Source: Flammeovirgaceae bacterium (lineage in GTDB: Bacteria > Bacteroidota > Bacteroidia > Cytophagales > Cyclobacteriaceae). Taken from it: DNA of 64,000 nt. A model generated the notes under the pieces. That model saw only the letters and a program-made list of their open reading frames with translations, was not told where the DNA came from and did not search any database. Of this stretch, positions 37,939 through 48,060 are shown in pieces. The first letter of the stretch is position 1. Every line of letters starts with the position of its first letter. The DNA is taken from assembly GCA_016709845.1 (NCBI GenBank), contig JADJMA010000035.1, positions 24,737-88,736 of the forward strand. The letters are read 5' to 3'. The position numbers and the translations under genes were made by a program.

Positions 37939-37996
37939 AACCTAATTTTTTAGCTTAAAAAACGAGTTTTGCGGAGAATAATTGTTATTTCTCTTG

Positions 37997-38042
37997 CCAC
38001 TGATTCACAGATTATAGCTGATTCTAATCAGTGAATCTGTGG
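37997..38042. repeat. Imperfect inverted repeat
   Basis: CCACTGATTCACAGATT (37997-38013) pairs with AATCAGTGAATCTGTGG (38026-38042) with two symmetric mismatches around a 12-base loop. It resembles dispersed intergenic palindromes seen in many Bacteroidota and may be a degenerate transposable-element end. Confidence 0.5.
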
Positions 38043-38054
38043 CTCTTCATTTTG

Positions 38055-38152
38055 TTATTTCTTCACTACAACAGCCTCCTCAACAATAAAATTGCCATGC
38101 TCCAAATCGGCATCGTTAAGTATGCGTAAGCCAGAGATTTAATCGTAATCAT
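38055..38152 (-). pseudogene. Possible C-terminal gene fragment
   Basis: On the minus strand one frame reads GLRILNDADLEHGNFIVEEA and ends VVVKK before a stop at 38055, which looks like a protein tail. An ATG at 38152 is in another frame, so a break would be needed. No family is recognised. The remainder of 37939-38168 shows no gene. Confidence 0.25.
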
Positions 38153-38168
38153 GAAAGAGTTACAAATA

Positions 38169-38198
38169 AAAAGTCGCCCTAAAATTAAGGCGACTTTT
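38169..38198 (-). terminator. Terminator of the VPS10-like gene
   Basis: AAAAGTCGCC (38169-38178) and GGCGACTTTT (38189-38198) form a perfect 10-bp stem with a ten-base loop, followed on the minus strand by more T residues. It starts 15 bases past the stop of the VPS10-like gene. Confidence 0.8.
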
Positions 38199-38213
38199 GA
38201 GGTTTAGTTTTAC

Positions 38214-41200
38214 TTAATTAAGTTTTAATGGATCGTAGCTTTTAAATGGCGATATACTCACTTTTTCCATAACACTCCGATAATCAGGCCATGTTCGTTC
38301 ATAAAAATTATTAACGCGTTTCACCACTTCAGACATAGCATCTTGGGCCTGCTTATAAACACGTTGGTCAGTAGCCGAAACTGGATCTTTAGAGGTAGCA
38401 ATATACTCTTGGGGAACAAAAATATAACTTATCGGTGGAGGGTTGGGGGGGCTAACAATACCTTGCCGTTTATCTTCTTTACCAACAATGTAATCCATAA
38501 TAGCGGCTATGCTATCCTTAACAACCTTTGTTTTTTCAATTGCCTCTTTAAGATCATCGCGCATTTCACCCTTCATTTTCTTTTCATACTCATCCGCTAT
38601 TTCTTTTGATTCACGTAAGCGATCCATGGCTTGTGCTGCAGTACTCGTGAGCGTTTCCAAATTTTTAATCAGGGTGTACCGCGCTGTGATAGTTAACTCG
38701 GGTGTATTAAAGCGTGGATCCGACTTCACCTGGATAGTTGTTGAATCTTTTTTATCACCAAACGTCAGACGCACTTTATAGGTGCCTGGCAAAACCTGAG
38801 AGCCGCGTGGTTCCGGTGCATTGGCACGTGGCTTTTCGCGCGATGGGCGGGCGGGGCCCTTTTCATTCATAGACCAAAACATTCTGCTTATTCCATTTTC
38901 CTCAGGTGCTTTCTGCTTTACGGTGCGAATCTTCTCGCCCTTCGAATTGAAAATCTCCATCGTAATGGAATCGTATTTTACTTTACTACTTGGCTTCTCT
39001 TCTTTCTTAACTTCTACCGGTTTTGCTTCTGATTTTTTTATCGCCCTTTTTAGAATCGCTTTTAACTGCTGCGGGCACCACTTCTTTCTTCTCTTCAGGT
39101 TTATTCACGACATAAGAGATCATTGCCCCCGAACGTCTATTCTCGCCTTGAAACATGGCATTGCCAGGAAATAATATCCCAGCTGGATCTTGAAAAGTTA
39201 CCTCATAGGCATCAGGTGGCGAAAAGACATGAAGTGGTTTTGCCAAAATCTGGGTTCCCTCTTTCGCTAACTGGCGCAGGGGTCGGATATCATCCAACAC
39301 ATAAATGGCGCGGCCAAAAGTACCAATTACTAAATCTTGCTCGCGCGGATGGATCACTAAATCCATCGTTGGCACACCCGCTGGAAATTCATTTGTCCAC
39401 TTTGTGTAGGTCTTGCCTTCATCCAAACTAACAAACAAACCATTTTCTGTACCCACAAAAATTAACTTAGGCTCCACAGCATCCTGCACCATAGCCAAGG
39501 TATAATTATTATCACCTAACTGGCTTGGCGAAACCATACTCTCCCAGGTTTGACCATAATCGCGCGAGCGAAACAGATACGGTTTGTAATCAAACATTCT
39601 GTAATTATTGACAACCACAAATACTTCGCCTGCTTTATAGGTGGATGCTTTTACCTGAGGTATCCAGGCACCTTTAGGCATGCCGGTAATTTTAGCAGTC
39701 ACGTCTGTCCAACTTTTACCTCCATCACGGGTCACCTGCACTTTCCCATCATCCGTTCCTACCCAAACCAATCCTTTCTCAATAGAACTTGGCGCAATCG
39801 CTAAAATTGTACAATGATTCTCAGCCCCGGTAGCATCCATCGTTATCCCTCCACTTTCGTCTTGCTTTTGCTTTTTCCGGATCGTTGGTTGTTAAGTCGG
39901 GCGAAATAATTTCCCAGGTATCGCCTTTGTTGGTTGACTTATGTACAAATTGACTACCATAATAAATAGTGTTGTTATCAAACGGATCTAAAAGCAAGGC
40001 CGAGTTCCAGTTAAATCTAACTTTCATTTCGCATCCGGATGGGTGGGTCTGATTGTTTTCACAAATCCCTGTCTCAAGATCGTAACGCCCGAGGCTACCT
40101 TCTTGCGACATCGCATAGCCAAAGCGATCATTATCCGGATCGGGGGTTACATCAAAGCCATCACCAAACATAACGGGTTGCCAATAATAATTTCTGATTC
40201 CATTATCCTTCCACGTGTAGCCAGGGCCAGCCCACGAACCATTATCCTGCAAGCCGCCATACACATTATAGGGATGGGCCATATCTACATTGATATGATA
40301 AAATTGCCCTACCGGAATATTATCAATAAAGCGCCAGTTCTTACCCATATCGCGTGAAATGTTTAACCCACCGTCATTTCCTTCAATGATCAGCGAAGGA
40401 TCTTCGGGATGAATCCACCAGGCATGATGATCGGGATGTACCCCTGAATAAGGTAATAACTTGCTAAAAGATTTACCGCCATCTTCGCTTTCATTCACTT
40501 CTGAATAGATTGTATACAAGCGATTCTCATTTTTGGGATCTGCATAAATTTCTGAGTAGTAAAATGGGCGATCTCCGATCTCATCCATATTATCATTCAT
40601 CATTTTCCATTTTGCTCCACCATCGGTAGACCGGTATAAAGCATTCTTCTTACTCTCGATCAACGCATAAACAACATCGGGCCTACTGCGTGCAATGGCC
40701 AACCCAATTCTTCCTAATTCTCCTTCCGGTAATCCTTCTTTACTGGTAAGCTTCGTCCACGTTTCACCACCATCGATGGTTACATGCAAGCCAGAACCTG
40801 GCCCCCCAGAGTTAAATGTCCACGGTTGTCTGCGATGTTGCCACATAGCGGCAAATAATTTATTTGGGTTGGTAGGATCCATCACTAATTCCGCACAACC
40901 TGTTTTTTCATCCACGAATAAAACCCGCTTCCAGGTGGCTCCACCATCGGTGGTTTTGTAAACGCCCCGCTCTGGGTGTTCGCCCCAGGGAGAACCAATC
41001 GCTCCCACATAAACTGTATTAGGATTTTTCGGATCAATAACAATACGATGAATGTGTCGCGTCTTTTCAAGACCCATCAATTTCCAGGTTTTACCTGCAT
41101 CCAAACTTTTGTAAATACCATAGCCACCATTTAAACTGTTTCGTGGGTTTCCTTCACCCGTACCCACCCAAACCACAGCCGGATTGTCTTGCTGAATAGC

Positions 41201-41478
41201 AAGAGCACCTATCGCCAAGGTAGCTTCCTTGTCAAAAATGGGCTCCCAATTAATTCCCCCACTGGTTGTTTTCCATACCCCACCCGATGCTGCGCCTACA
41301 TAAATGATATCCGGGTTGGAAACCACAGCATCGATGGCCGTAATACGACCGCTCATGCCGGCTGGCCCGATTGATCTGGGCTTCATGCCCTTGAGTTTTC
41401 CATATCTAGCTTTTGAGCTGATGCTGATAGGCTTAATAACAAAGCAAAAGCAAAGAGGAGTGTATGTCTTAATCTCAT
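38214..41478 (-). CDS. Secreted VPS10/sortilin-like beta-propeller protein, frame-broken
   Basis: The start at 41478 (MRLRHTLLFAFALLLSLSASA) gives a signal peptide and about 1,085 codons across breaks near 41400, 39835 and 38985. The first two thirds are propeller blades with Asp-box repeats (YVGAASGGVWKTTSGGINWE, SLDAGKTWKL, TTDGGATWKR, TIDGGETWTK, STDGGAKWKM). The last 250 residues begin with a beta domain (FNSKGEKIRTVKQKA) and end in a helical tail. Homologues in Bacteroidota are annotated as VPS10-domain or glycosyl-hydrolase-like proteins of unknown substrate. No catalytic residues can be assigned. It ends at a strong terminator. Confidence 0.82.
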
Positions 41479-41593
41479 AATGAATTGGAAATTTAAGGTA
41501 GCAAGATAGGTGATGGAAGTACGACTGAAAGGAAGGTTTGTAAGTATTACCTCAATAATTAGATAAGTAGTAAGGAACTTATTTGAATGGTTA

Positions 41594-42359
41594 TCACAAA
41601 TGATCCGCAAAGCGGATCTCTTTAAGATCATAAGCCTGGATTGCCTTATCCGTTTGTACAAGCAGTCGGCCCAGTAAATCAACACCCACAATAATGCCCT
41701 GTATCGACCCTGTTGATGTATTGAAACTTTGCGACTCACCCATTCGATAAAGGCTTTTTAAATAGTCGCCTTCCAATAAATCTCGCTTTCCTTCCCTAAG
41801 TTGTAGATATCGGATTTCAATAACCTGAAGCAAAGCATGGAGTTCATCCTGTAAAGAATAATCAAATCCAGTCTCCAGTTTTAAAGATGTGGCCTTTAGC
41901 TTATAAAAAGTCAATTGATTAATATTCAACCCAATACCCACCACAGAAAATTGCAGGGTGCTCCCCGAAATAGAATTTTCAATAAGAATTCCACACACTT
42001 TATTTCCTTCCACCAGTACATCATTGGGCCACTTTACTTTAACCGAACCCTTCACTTTACTTCTTACATAATCGGCTATCCCCAAAGCAATAACCCGAGT
42101 TAACCAAAATTGCTGATCAGGTTTTTAAAAAGTTGGTTTAAAAAATTAATGAAAGTGTGAGGTTCTTACCCGGTTCGGAAATCCAGGAACTTCCGCGTTG
42201 CCCTCTCCCTGTCACCTGGCGATCCGTGATAACCAAGGTACCCTCAATGGCAGAATTATGCTGACCAAGCTCCATTGCAATTGTATTTGTTGAGTGACAT
42301 TCTGGCACAAAAACAAGGTTCTTTCCTACGAAAAGGGTATTGGCAGGGATTTTATACAA
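41594..42359 (-). CDS. birA: Biotin--[acetyl-CoA-carboxylase] ligase, frame-broken
   Basis: The N-terminal part (42359-42138) carries VFVPECHSTNTIAMEL and the biotin-AMP loop TDRQVTGRGQRGSSW. After a break near 42110 the frame continues with SVKVKWPNDVLVEGNKVCGI and VVGIGLNIN. This is the catalytic domain only: no N-terminal DNA-binding domain is present, so it is the non-repressor type. It attaches biotin to carboxylase carrier proteins. It is divergent from rsfS with 56 bases between. Confidence 0.9.
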
Positions 42360-42415
42360 GGTATTTTGGTTAGCTTTGTCGATTGTATCTATTCAAAAAA
42401 AATCCAAGATAGTTA

Positions 42416-42787
42416 ATGGCGAAAAAAAAGAAGGGCGTTGATTCTGAAAAACTTAGTGACGCCATAGTAAAGGGAATGCAAGAAAAGAAGGCTTTCGACA
42501 TTGTAGTCATGGATTTAAGGAAGGTAAAGAATGCCGTAGCCGATTATTTTGTCATCTGTTCAGGAAATTCAGACAAACAACTGGAGGCTATTAGTGACTC
42601 CATCGATGAGATTGTATTTAAAAAAGTGAAAGAAAAACCCTGGCACATGGAGGGCAAAAGCAATAAAGAGTGGATGATTCTCGACTATATCTCTGTGGTG
42701 TCGCACATCTTTCGTAAAGACAAGAGACAATTTTACTCGTTAGAAAAATTGTGGGGCGATGCTGAAATCACCGAAATAGAAGATTAA
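42416..42787 (+). CDS. rsfS: Ribosome silencing factor RsfS
   Basis: The 123-residue protein of the RsfS/DUF143 family has the conserved core IVVMDLRKVKNAVADYFVIC followed by SGNSDKQLEAI, the WHMEGKSNKEWMILDYISVV segment and the ending FYSLEKLWGDAE. It binds ribosomal protein L14 on the large subunit and blocks subunit joining during starvation. ftsH follows 48 bases downstream, a gene order common in Bacteroidota, so the two may be co-transcribed. Confidence 0.93.
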   Translation: MAKKKKGVDSEKLSDAIVKGMQEKKAFDIVVMDLRKVKNAVADYFVICSGNSDKQLEAISDSIDEIVFKKVKEKPWHMEGKSNKEWMILDYISVVSHIFRKDKRQFYSLEKLWGDAEITEIED

Positions 42788-42835
42788 AAGAACCTAAAGT
42801 ATAATAAGACGTTATTCAATTTGTAATATATAGCA

Positions 42836-44895
42836 ATGGCAGATAAAGAAAGAGAAAAGAAGATTTTAACACCCAAGGTACCAAAGCCCAATTATCAAAT
42901 GTGGATTATACTGGCTTTGGTGGCCGTTATTTTGGGTATCAGCTACTTCAACCGATCAGGCGAATTAGTTGAGATACAAACCAACCGTTTCGAAGATATG
43001 GTGCAGGCGCGGGATATCAAAGCGACTGGTTTTAATTAAGAATGAGGAATTGGTGGAAATCACACTTAAGGCCGAAGCGCTTCAAAATGCAAAGTACAAG
43101 CAAGAGCTCGAACGAAGCAGTCCTTTTGGTGTTAATGCCAATGGTCCACATTATAAATATAAAATCGCCTCAATTGATCAGTTCTATAAACAGTATAATG
43201 AAATCATAAAGAATATTCCGAGTGATCAACAAGTTGATACATTGTCCCAGAAGATCGGCAGGATTACACCAATATGTTCTTCAACATTGGCTTTTTGTTT
43301 TTACTCGTATTCGGATTTTGGATGTTGATGCGAAGAATGACTGGCGGAGGCGGACCGGGGGGTCAGATTTTTAACATCGGAAAATCAAAAGCTGCCCTCT
43401 TTGATGCAGAGAGCAAAGTAAAAATAACGTTTGCCGATGTTGCCGGTCTTGAAGAAGCAAAAGAAGAAGTAAAAGAAATTGTTGACTTTCTTAAAACACC
43501 AGAAAAATTCACTAAGCTAGGAGGAAAAATTCCTAAAGGCGCATTGTTAGTGGGCCCTCCTGGCACAGGAAAAACATTGTTAGCAAAAGCAGTAGCAGGC
43601 GAAGCCGGAGTTCCCTTCTTCTCCTTATCGGGATCTGATTTTGTTGAAATGTTTGTGGGTGTTGGTGCTGCCCGTGTACGCGACTTATTTAAACAAGCGA
43701 AAGAAAAGGCACCGTGCATTGTTTTTATAGACGAGATTGATGCCATCGGTCGCTCACGCGGAAGAGGTCAAATGCCTGGAGCGAATGACGAGCGTGAAAA
43801 CACACTCAACTCTTTATTGGTTGAAATGGATGGTTTTGCTACGGATAGTGGAGTAATTATTCTGGCCGCAACCAACCGGCCTGATGTACTTGACTCGGCA
43901 TTATTAAGACCAGGTCGTTTTGACCGCCAGATTAGTATTGACAAGCCAGACATTGCCGGTCGCGAGCAAATCTTTAAAGTACACTTGAAGCCAATCAAGA
44001 TGTCGAAAAATGTAGACGTTAAAAGTTAGCAGCACAGACACCCGGCTTTGCAGGTGCTGAGATTGCCAATGTATGTAATGAAGCTGCCTTGATCGCTGCC
44101 CGCAGAGATAAATCGGAAGTTGATATGCAGGATTTTCAGGATGCCATTGACCGTGTGATTGGAGGCCTTGAGAAGAAAACAAAAATTATTTCTGCCGATG
44201 AAAAACGAATTGTGGCTTATCACGAAGCGGGCCATGCCGTAGCTGGATGGTTTTTAGAACATGCTGACCCGCTCGTTAAGGTGAGCATCGTTCCGCGCGG
44301 TGTTGCCGCGTTAGGCTATGCGCAGTATCTTCCTAAAGAGCAGTTTTTGTATCAGACCGAACAACTCATCGATGAGATGTGTATGACATTTGGCGGGCGC
44401 GCTGCTGAAGAGATCGTTTTCGACAAGATTTCTACTGGAGCCCTGAGTGACTTGGAGCGCATAACCAAGATGGCTTATAGCATGGTAACCGTATATGGGA
44501 TGAATAAGGAGATTGGCAATATGTCTTTCTATGATTCAAAACAATCTGATTACACATTCAATAAACCTTACTCAGAAGCAACAGCCGAGAAAATAGATAA
44601 AGAAGTTAAGAAGATTATTGATGAGGCTTTCGAACGCACTAAAAAGCTTTTAGAAAAGCACCGTGATCATTTAGAAACCATTGCCAAAGAATTATTGGAA
44701 AAGGAAATTCTATTCCAATCGGATTTGGAACGCCTGATTGGCAAGCGACCCTTCGCCAATCAAACAACATATGAGAAATTCACAAACACACCGGTTCCGC
44801 CCTTGAAAAGTGAAGAACCAACCCCGGCAGTAAATGGTACGGAAGACAAGCAACCCGAACCTGCTCCAGAGGTAAGCGGAGATCCCTCAAAATAA
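42836..44895 (+). CDS. ftsH: ATP-dependent zinc metalloprotease FtsH, frame-broken
   Basis: A first membrane helix (MWIILALVAVILGISYF) is followed by the periplasmic domain and a second helix (GFLFLLVFGFWMLM). The AAA module has Walker A GPPGTGKTLLAK, Walker B IVFIDEID and the second region of homology. The zinc site HEAGH is at AYHEAGHAVAGW. Breaks near 43022, 43260 and 44027 split the gene into four segments, but each segment continues the same protein. FtsH degrades misassembled membrane proteins and is usually essential, so the breaks are almost certainly sequencing errors. A terminator follows at 44909. Confidence 0.96.
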
Positions 44896-44908
44896 AAATC
44901 TAGAAACT

Positions 44909-44942
44909 AAAAGCCTTTCGGTGAAAACTGAAAGGCTTTTTT
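44909..44942 (+). terminator. Rho-independent terminator of ftsH
   Basis: AAAAGCCTTTC (44909-44919) and GAAAGGCTTTT (44930-44940) form an 11-bp stem with a ten-base loop, ending in a run of six T, 14 bases after the ftsH stop. Confidence 0.9.
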
Positions 44943-44974
44943 CATTGCTTCACTTTTTACCGTTATTTGTATTG

Positions 44975-45749
44975 ATGGCTCATGATCTTCAGTTACCGAT
45001 TGGAAAAAAATATACTTCGCCTCCGATTTTCATTTGGGTGTGCCCGATCATGCTACCAGTATTGCTCGTGAGAAAGAATTATAGCCTGGCTCGACATAAT
45101 CAAGACCGATGCCCATGCCATTTATCTATTAGGTGATATTTTTGATTTCTGGTTTGAATATCGCTACGCCATCCCCAAAGGATTTATACGGCTCCAGGGC
45201 AAGTTAGCAGAGCTCAGAGATCAGGGCATGCCCATTTATTTCTTCACGGGTAATCATGACATGTGGCTATTCGATTACTTTGAAAAAGAACTGGGTATTA
45301 TCATTTACCGCGACCCGCAAGAGTTGGTAAATAACAATCAAAAACTTCTCATCGGCCATGGCGATGGCTTAGGCCCGGGTGATTCAACCTATAAAATTCT
45401 AAAGAAGATCTTTAAAAGTAGTTTCAGTCAATGGTTGTTTGCACGAATCCATCCCAACCTGGGTATAAGGCTCGCGAATTATTGGAGTCGCAAAAGCCGA
45501 ATTAGCAATACAATATTGGAGGAGAAATTTTTGGGAGAGGAGAATGAATACCTGCTGGCCTATTGCCGAGAACTTGAAAAGACCCAACACCATGATTTTT
45601 ATATTTTTGGTCATCGACACTTGCCGCTCGATCTATCCGTATCGCCTAACAGCCGGTATATTAATTTGGGTGAATGGGTACACTTCGATACCTATGCGGT
45701 GTACGATGGCGAAAATGTCTCATTGAAGAAATTTGAAATGCATGCGTAA
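44975..45749 (+). CDS. lpxH: LpxH-like UDP-2,3-diacylglucosamine diphosphatase, frame-broken
   Basis: The likely start is 44975 (MAHDLQLPIG), with breaks near 45003 (A-run) and 45080. The calcineurin-like metallophosphatase motifs are all present: FASDFHLG (D-x-H), YLLGDIFDFWFEY (GD-x-x-D), TGNHDMW (GNHD), IGHGDGLG and FGHRHLPL. The GDIFDFWFEYR form is typical of the LpxH branch, which makes lipid X in lipid A synthesis on the cytoplasmic face of the inner membrane. The substrate call rests on this resemblance. Confidence 0.84.
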
Positions 45750-46560
45750 TCGTTTTTACTTATTTTTCTTTGGATTCTTCGCGTGTCTCCAACTACCAAC
45801 GCATATAAGCCATGCACAAACTGATCTTAAAAAAATTAAAGGATGGAAAGAGAAAAATGTTTCATCCATTACGCTGGATCGGTTAGGTGATTTTTTTATA
45901 TTTCATAAAAATGGTACAATCAAAAAATATGATCCTGCTGGAAAGCAGATAGCTTCTCTTTCTAAAGCATCACCCACATTGGTAGAGCCGTGGTATCATC
46001 CCAGCATCTTTATTTATTCCAGGCAAAAACAAATCTATTCACTGTACGGACGAAATTTTGAAAATAGAGTAGACTACACCATCGACCCAGCGCTGGCTAT
46101 TGAACCTTATCTCGTATGCCCAACGCATGACAATAAGCTTTGGATTCTTGATAAGGCGGATTGGTCTTTGAAAAAAGTAATTCCGGGTAGCAGCGAAGTT
46201 ATTCAGGAGTTTACTATCAATCCTGAGAACATCAATGCCAATGCCGAGTTTACCTATCTGCGGGAATATCTGAATCTCATTTTTCTGGTGGATAAAAATT
46301 CAGGTATACTGGTTTTAAATCATTTAGGGCAAGAAATAGAAATCATTCCAGTAAAAAATCTACAGCAATTTTACTTTTTTGGAGAAGAGCTATATTATCT
46401 GGAAAACAATCAGTTAAAATTTTTTAACCTCCGTACTGAAGAAACTTACCACGTAAATCTTCCGGGTACTATTGTGCATGCTTTAATGACCGATGAGTAC
46501 ATTCTCACTATAAATTCAAAAAATCTGCTTACGCTTTATTCGTATACAATGGCCCCTTAA
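45742..46560 (+). CDS. Secreted hypothetical protein, probable beta-propeller
   Basis: The start at 45742 (MRNRFYLFFFGFFACLQL) overlaps the lpxH end by eight bases, so the two are coupled. A signal peptide ends around AHAQTD. The 272-residue product is beta-rich with regular LDxxGDFFI-type strands and repeated hydrophobic-x-x-x-G-x-x turns, suggesting a propeller. No catalytic or metal motif was found and I do not recognise a family. Confidence 0.7.
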   Translation: MRNRFYLFFFGFFACLQLPTHISHAQTDLKKIKGWKEKNVSSITLDRLGDFFIFHKNGTIKKYDPAGKQIASLSKASPTLVEPWYHPSIFIYSRQKQIYSLYGRNFENRVDYTIDPALAIEPYLVCPTHDNKLWILDKADWSLKKVIPGSSEVIQEFTINPENINANAEFTYLREYLNLIFLVDKNSGILVLNHLGQEIEIIPVKNLQQFYFFGEELYYLENNQLKFFNLRTEETYHVNLPGTIVHALMTDEYILTINSKNLLTLYSYTMAP

Positions 46561-46572
46561 GGCTTTCAACTC

Positions 46573-46588
46573 TGTTCATTTTTGAACA
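46573..46588. repeat. Inverted repeat between operons
   Basis: TGTTCA-TTTT-TGAACA is a perfect 6-bp inverted repeat, 13 bases after the upstream stop and 106 before the NtrC-type regulator. It could be an operator or a weak terminator. Confidence 0.35.
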
Positions 46589-46693
46589 TCTTTGTACGTA
46601 TAAGCACAATTCTATTTTGAAAAACGCCATTTACGGACGGTTTAACTAATGGCATAATTTTCTCTCTAAACAGACTAACTTAAATCTACTCCT

Positions 46694-48060
46694 GTGAATG
46701 AAGGCGGCAAAATTCTGATGATTGATGACGATGAGGATGTCCTTTTAGCGGCTAAAATGTTGCTAAAAAAAACCGGACATCAGGTGATCATCGAAAAAAA
46801 TCCAAACAAGATTCCTTTTCTTCTTAATAACGACACGTACGATGTGATTTTGCTGGATATGAATTTCAGCAAAGATACTACCAGCGGTAAAGAAGGCTTT
46901 GAATGGTTAAAACAAATCAAAGAGCGAGATCCAAACGCAGTAGTTATTATGATAACTGCCTTTGGTGATGTGGAGATGGCCGTTCGTGCACTGAAAGAAG
47001 GTGCAACTGATTTTATTTTAAAACCATGGCAAAACGAAAAATTGGTTGCTACTATCTCCACTGCGATTAAACTAAAAAAATCGTATAACGAGGTAGATAA
47101 ATTGCGCAAAGCCAAGCAAATGCTTGAGGAACAAATCAGTCAACCCTTTCGGGATATTATTGGTCAGAGTGATGCGCTCAATCAGGTATTTGGATTAATT
47201 GACAAGGTGGCAAAAACCGATGCCAACATTTTGATACTAGGTGAAAATGGAACAGGTAAAGAGTTAGTGGCTCGAGCTATTCATCAGAAGTCAATGCGCA
47301 AAGACAATTCTTTTGTGGCCGTGGACATGGGCGCGATCACGGAAAGCCTTTTTGAAAGTGAACTGTTTGGACATAAGAAGGGATCGTTTACCGATGCACG
47401 CGAAGATCGCCCCGGACGCTTTGAACTTGCCCATGGCGGCACGTTGTTCCTCGATGAAATCGGAAATTTAAGTATGAGCTTGCAAAGTAAATTATTAAGC
47501 GCTTTGCAAAGTCGGCAAGTTACTCGCGTGGGTGCCAATCAGGCTATGGAAGTTGATATCCGTTTAATCTGTGCTACCAATATGCCCTTGCATCAAATGG
47601 TTAACGAAGGAAAATTTCGACAAGATTTATTATATCGAATAAATACCGTGGAGATTACCTTGCCCCCATTAAGTGATCGGATTGACGACATCCCTATGCT
47701 GGCCAATCATTTTTTAAATTACTATTCAAAAAATACAGGAAAGAAGTGCTTAGCATTTCGCCCGAGGCGATGAATAAATTAAAAAAATATCCCTGGCCCG
47801 GAAATGTACGCGAACTACAACATGCCATCGAGCGTGGTGTAATCATGGCCGACTCACCTACGCTTCAGGAAAGCGATTTCCTTTTCAGCAGAAAACGCAC
47901 GGATGAAATTGCCAGCGATACGTTAAATCTTGATGAAGTTGAAAAAGCGGCTGTGGTAAAAGCTATTCAATTGCACAGCGGCAACATTTCAAAAGCCTCT
48001 GAAGAACTTGGTCTAACGCGCGCTTCTCTTTACAGGAGGATGGAAAAATACGGGATTTAA
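46694..48060 (+). CDS. NtrC-family sigma-54-type response regulator, frame-broken
   Basis: This protein uses a GTG start (46694). The receiver shows LMIDDDEDV, DVILLDMNFS and ILKPWQ. The AAA+ domain has Walker A GENGTGKELVARA, the GAFTGA-equivalent loop reading GSFTDA, and Walker B GTLFLDEIGN. A break near 47745 leads to PWPGNVRELQHAIERG and a C-terminal Fis-type helix-turn-helix (GNISKASEELGLTRASLYRR). Such regulators activate sigma-54 RNA polymerase by ATP hydrolysis. Its stop overlaps the start of the histidine kinase gene by one base. The altered GSFTDA loop is noted as a finding. Confidence 0.91.

Noticed and set aside
42836..44895. Programmed frameshifting in ftsH
   Set aside because: Three independent breaks in one gene, and similar breaks in aspS, tadA and others, fit sequencing errors. 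No slippery sequence with a downstream structure was recognised.
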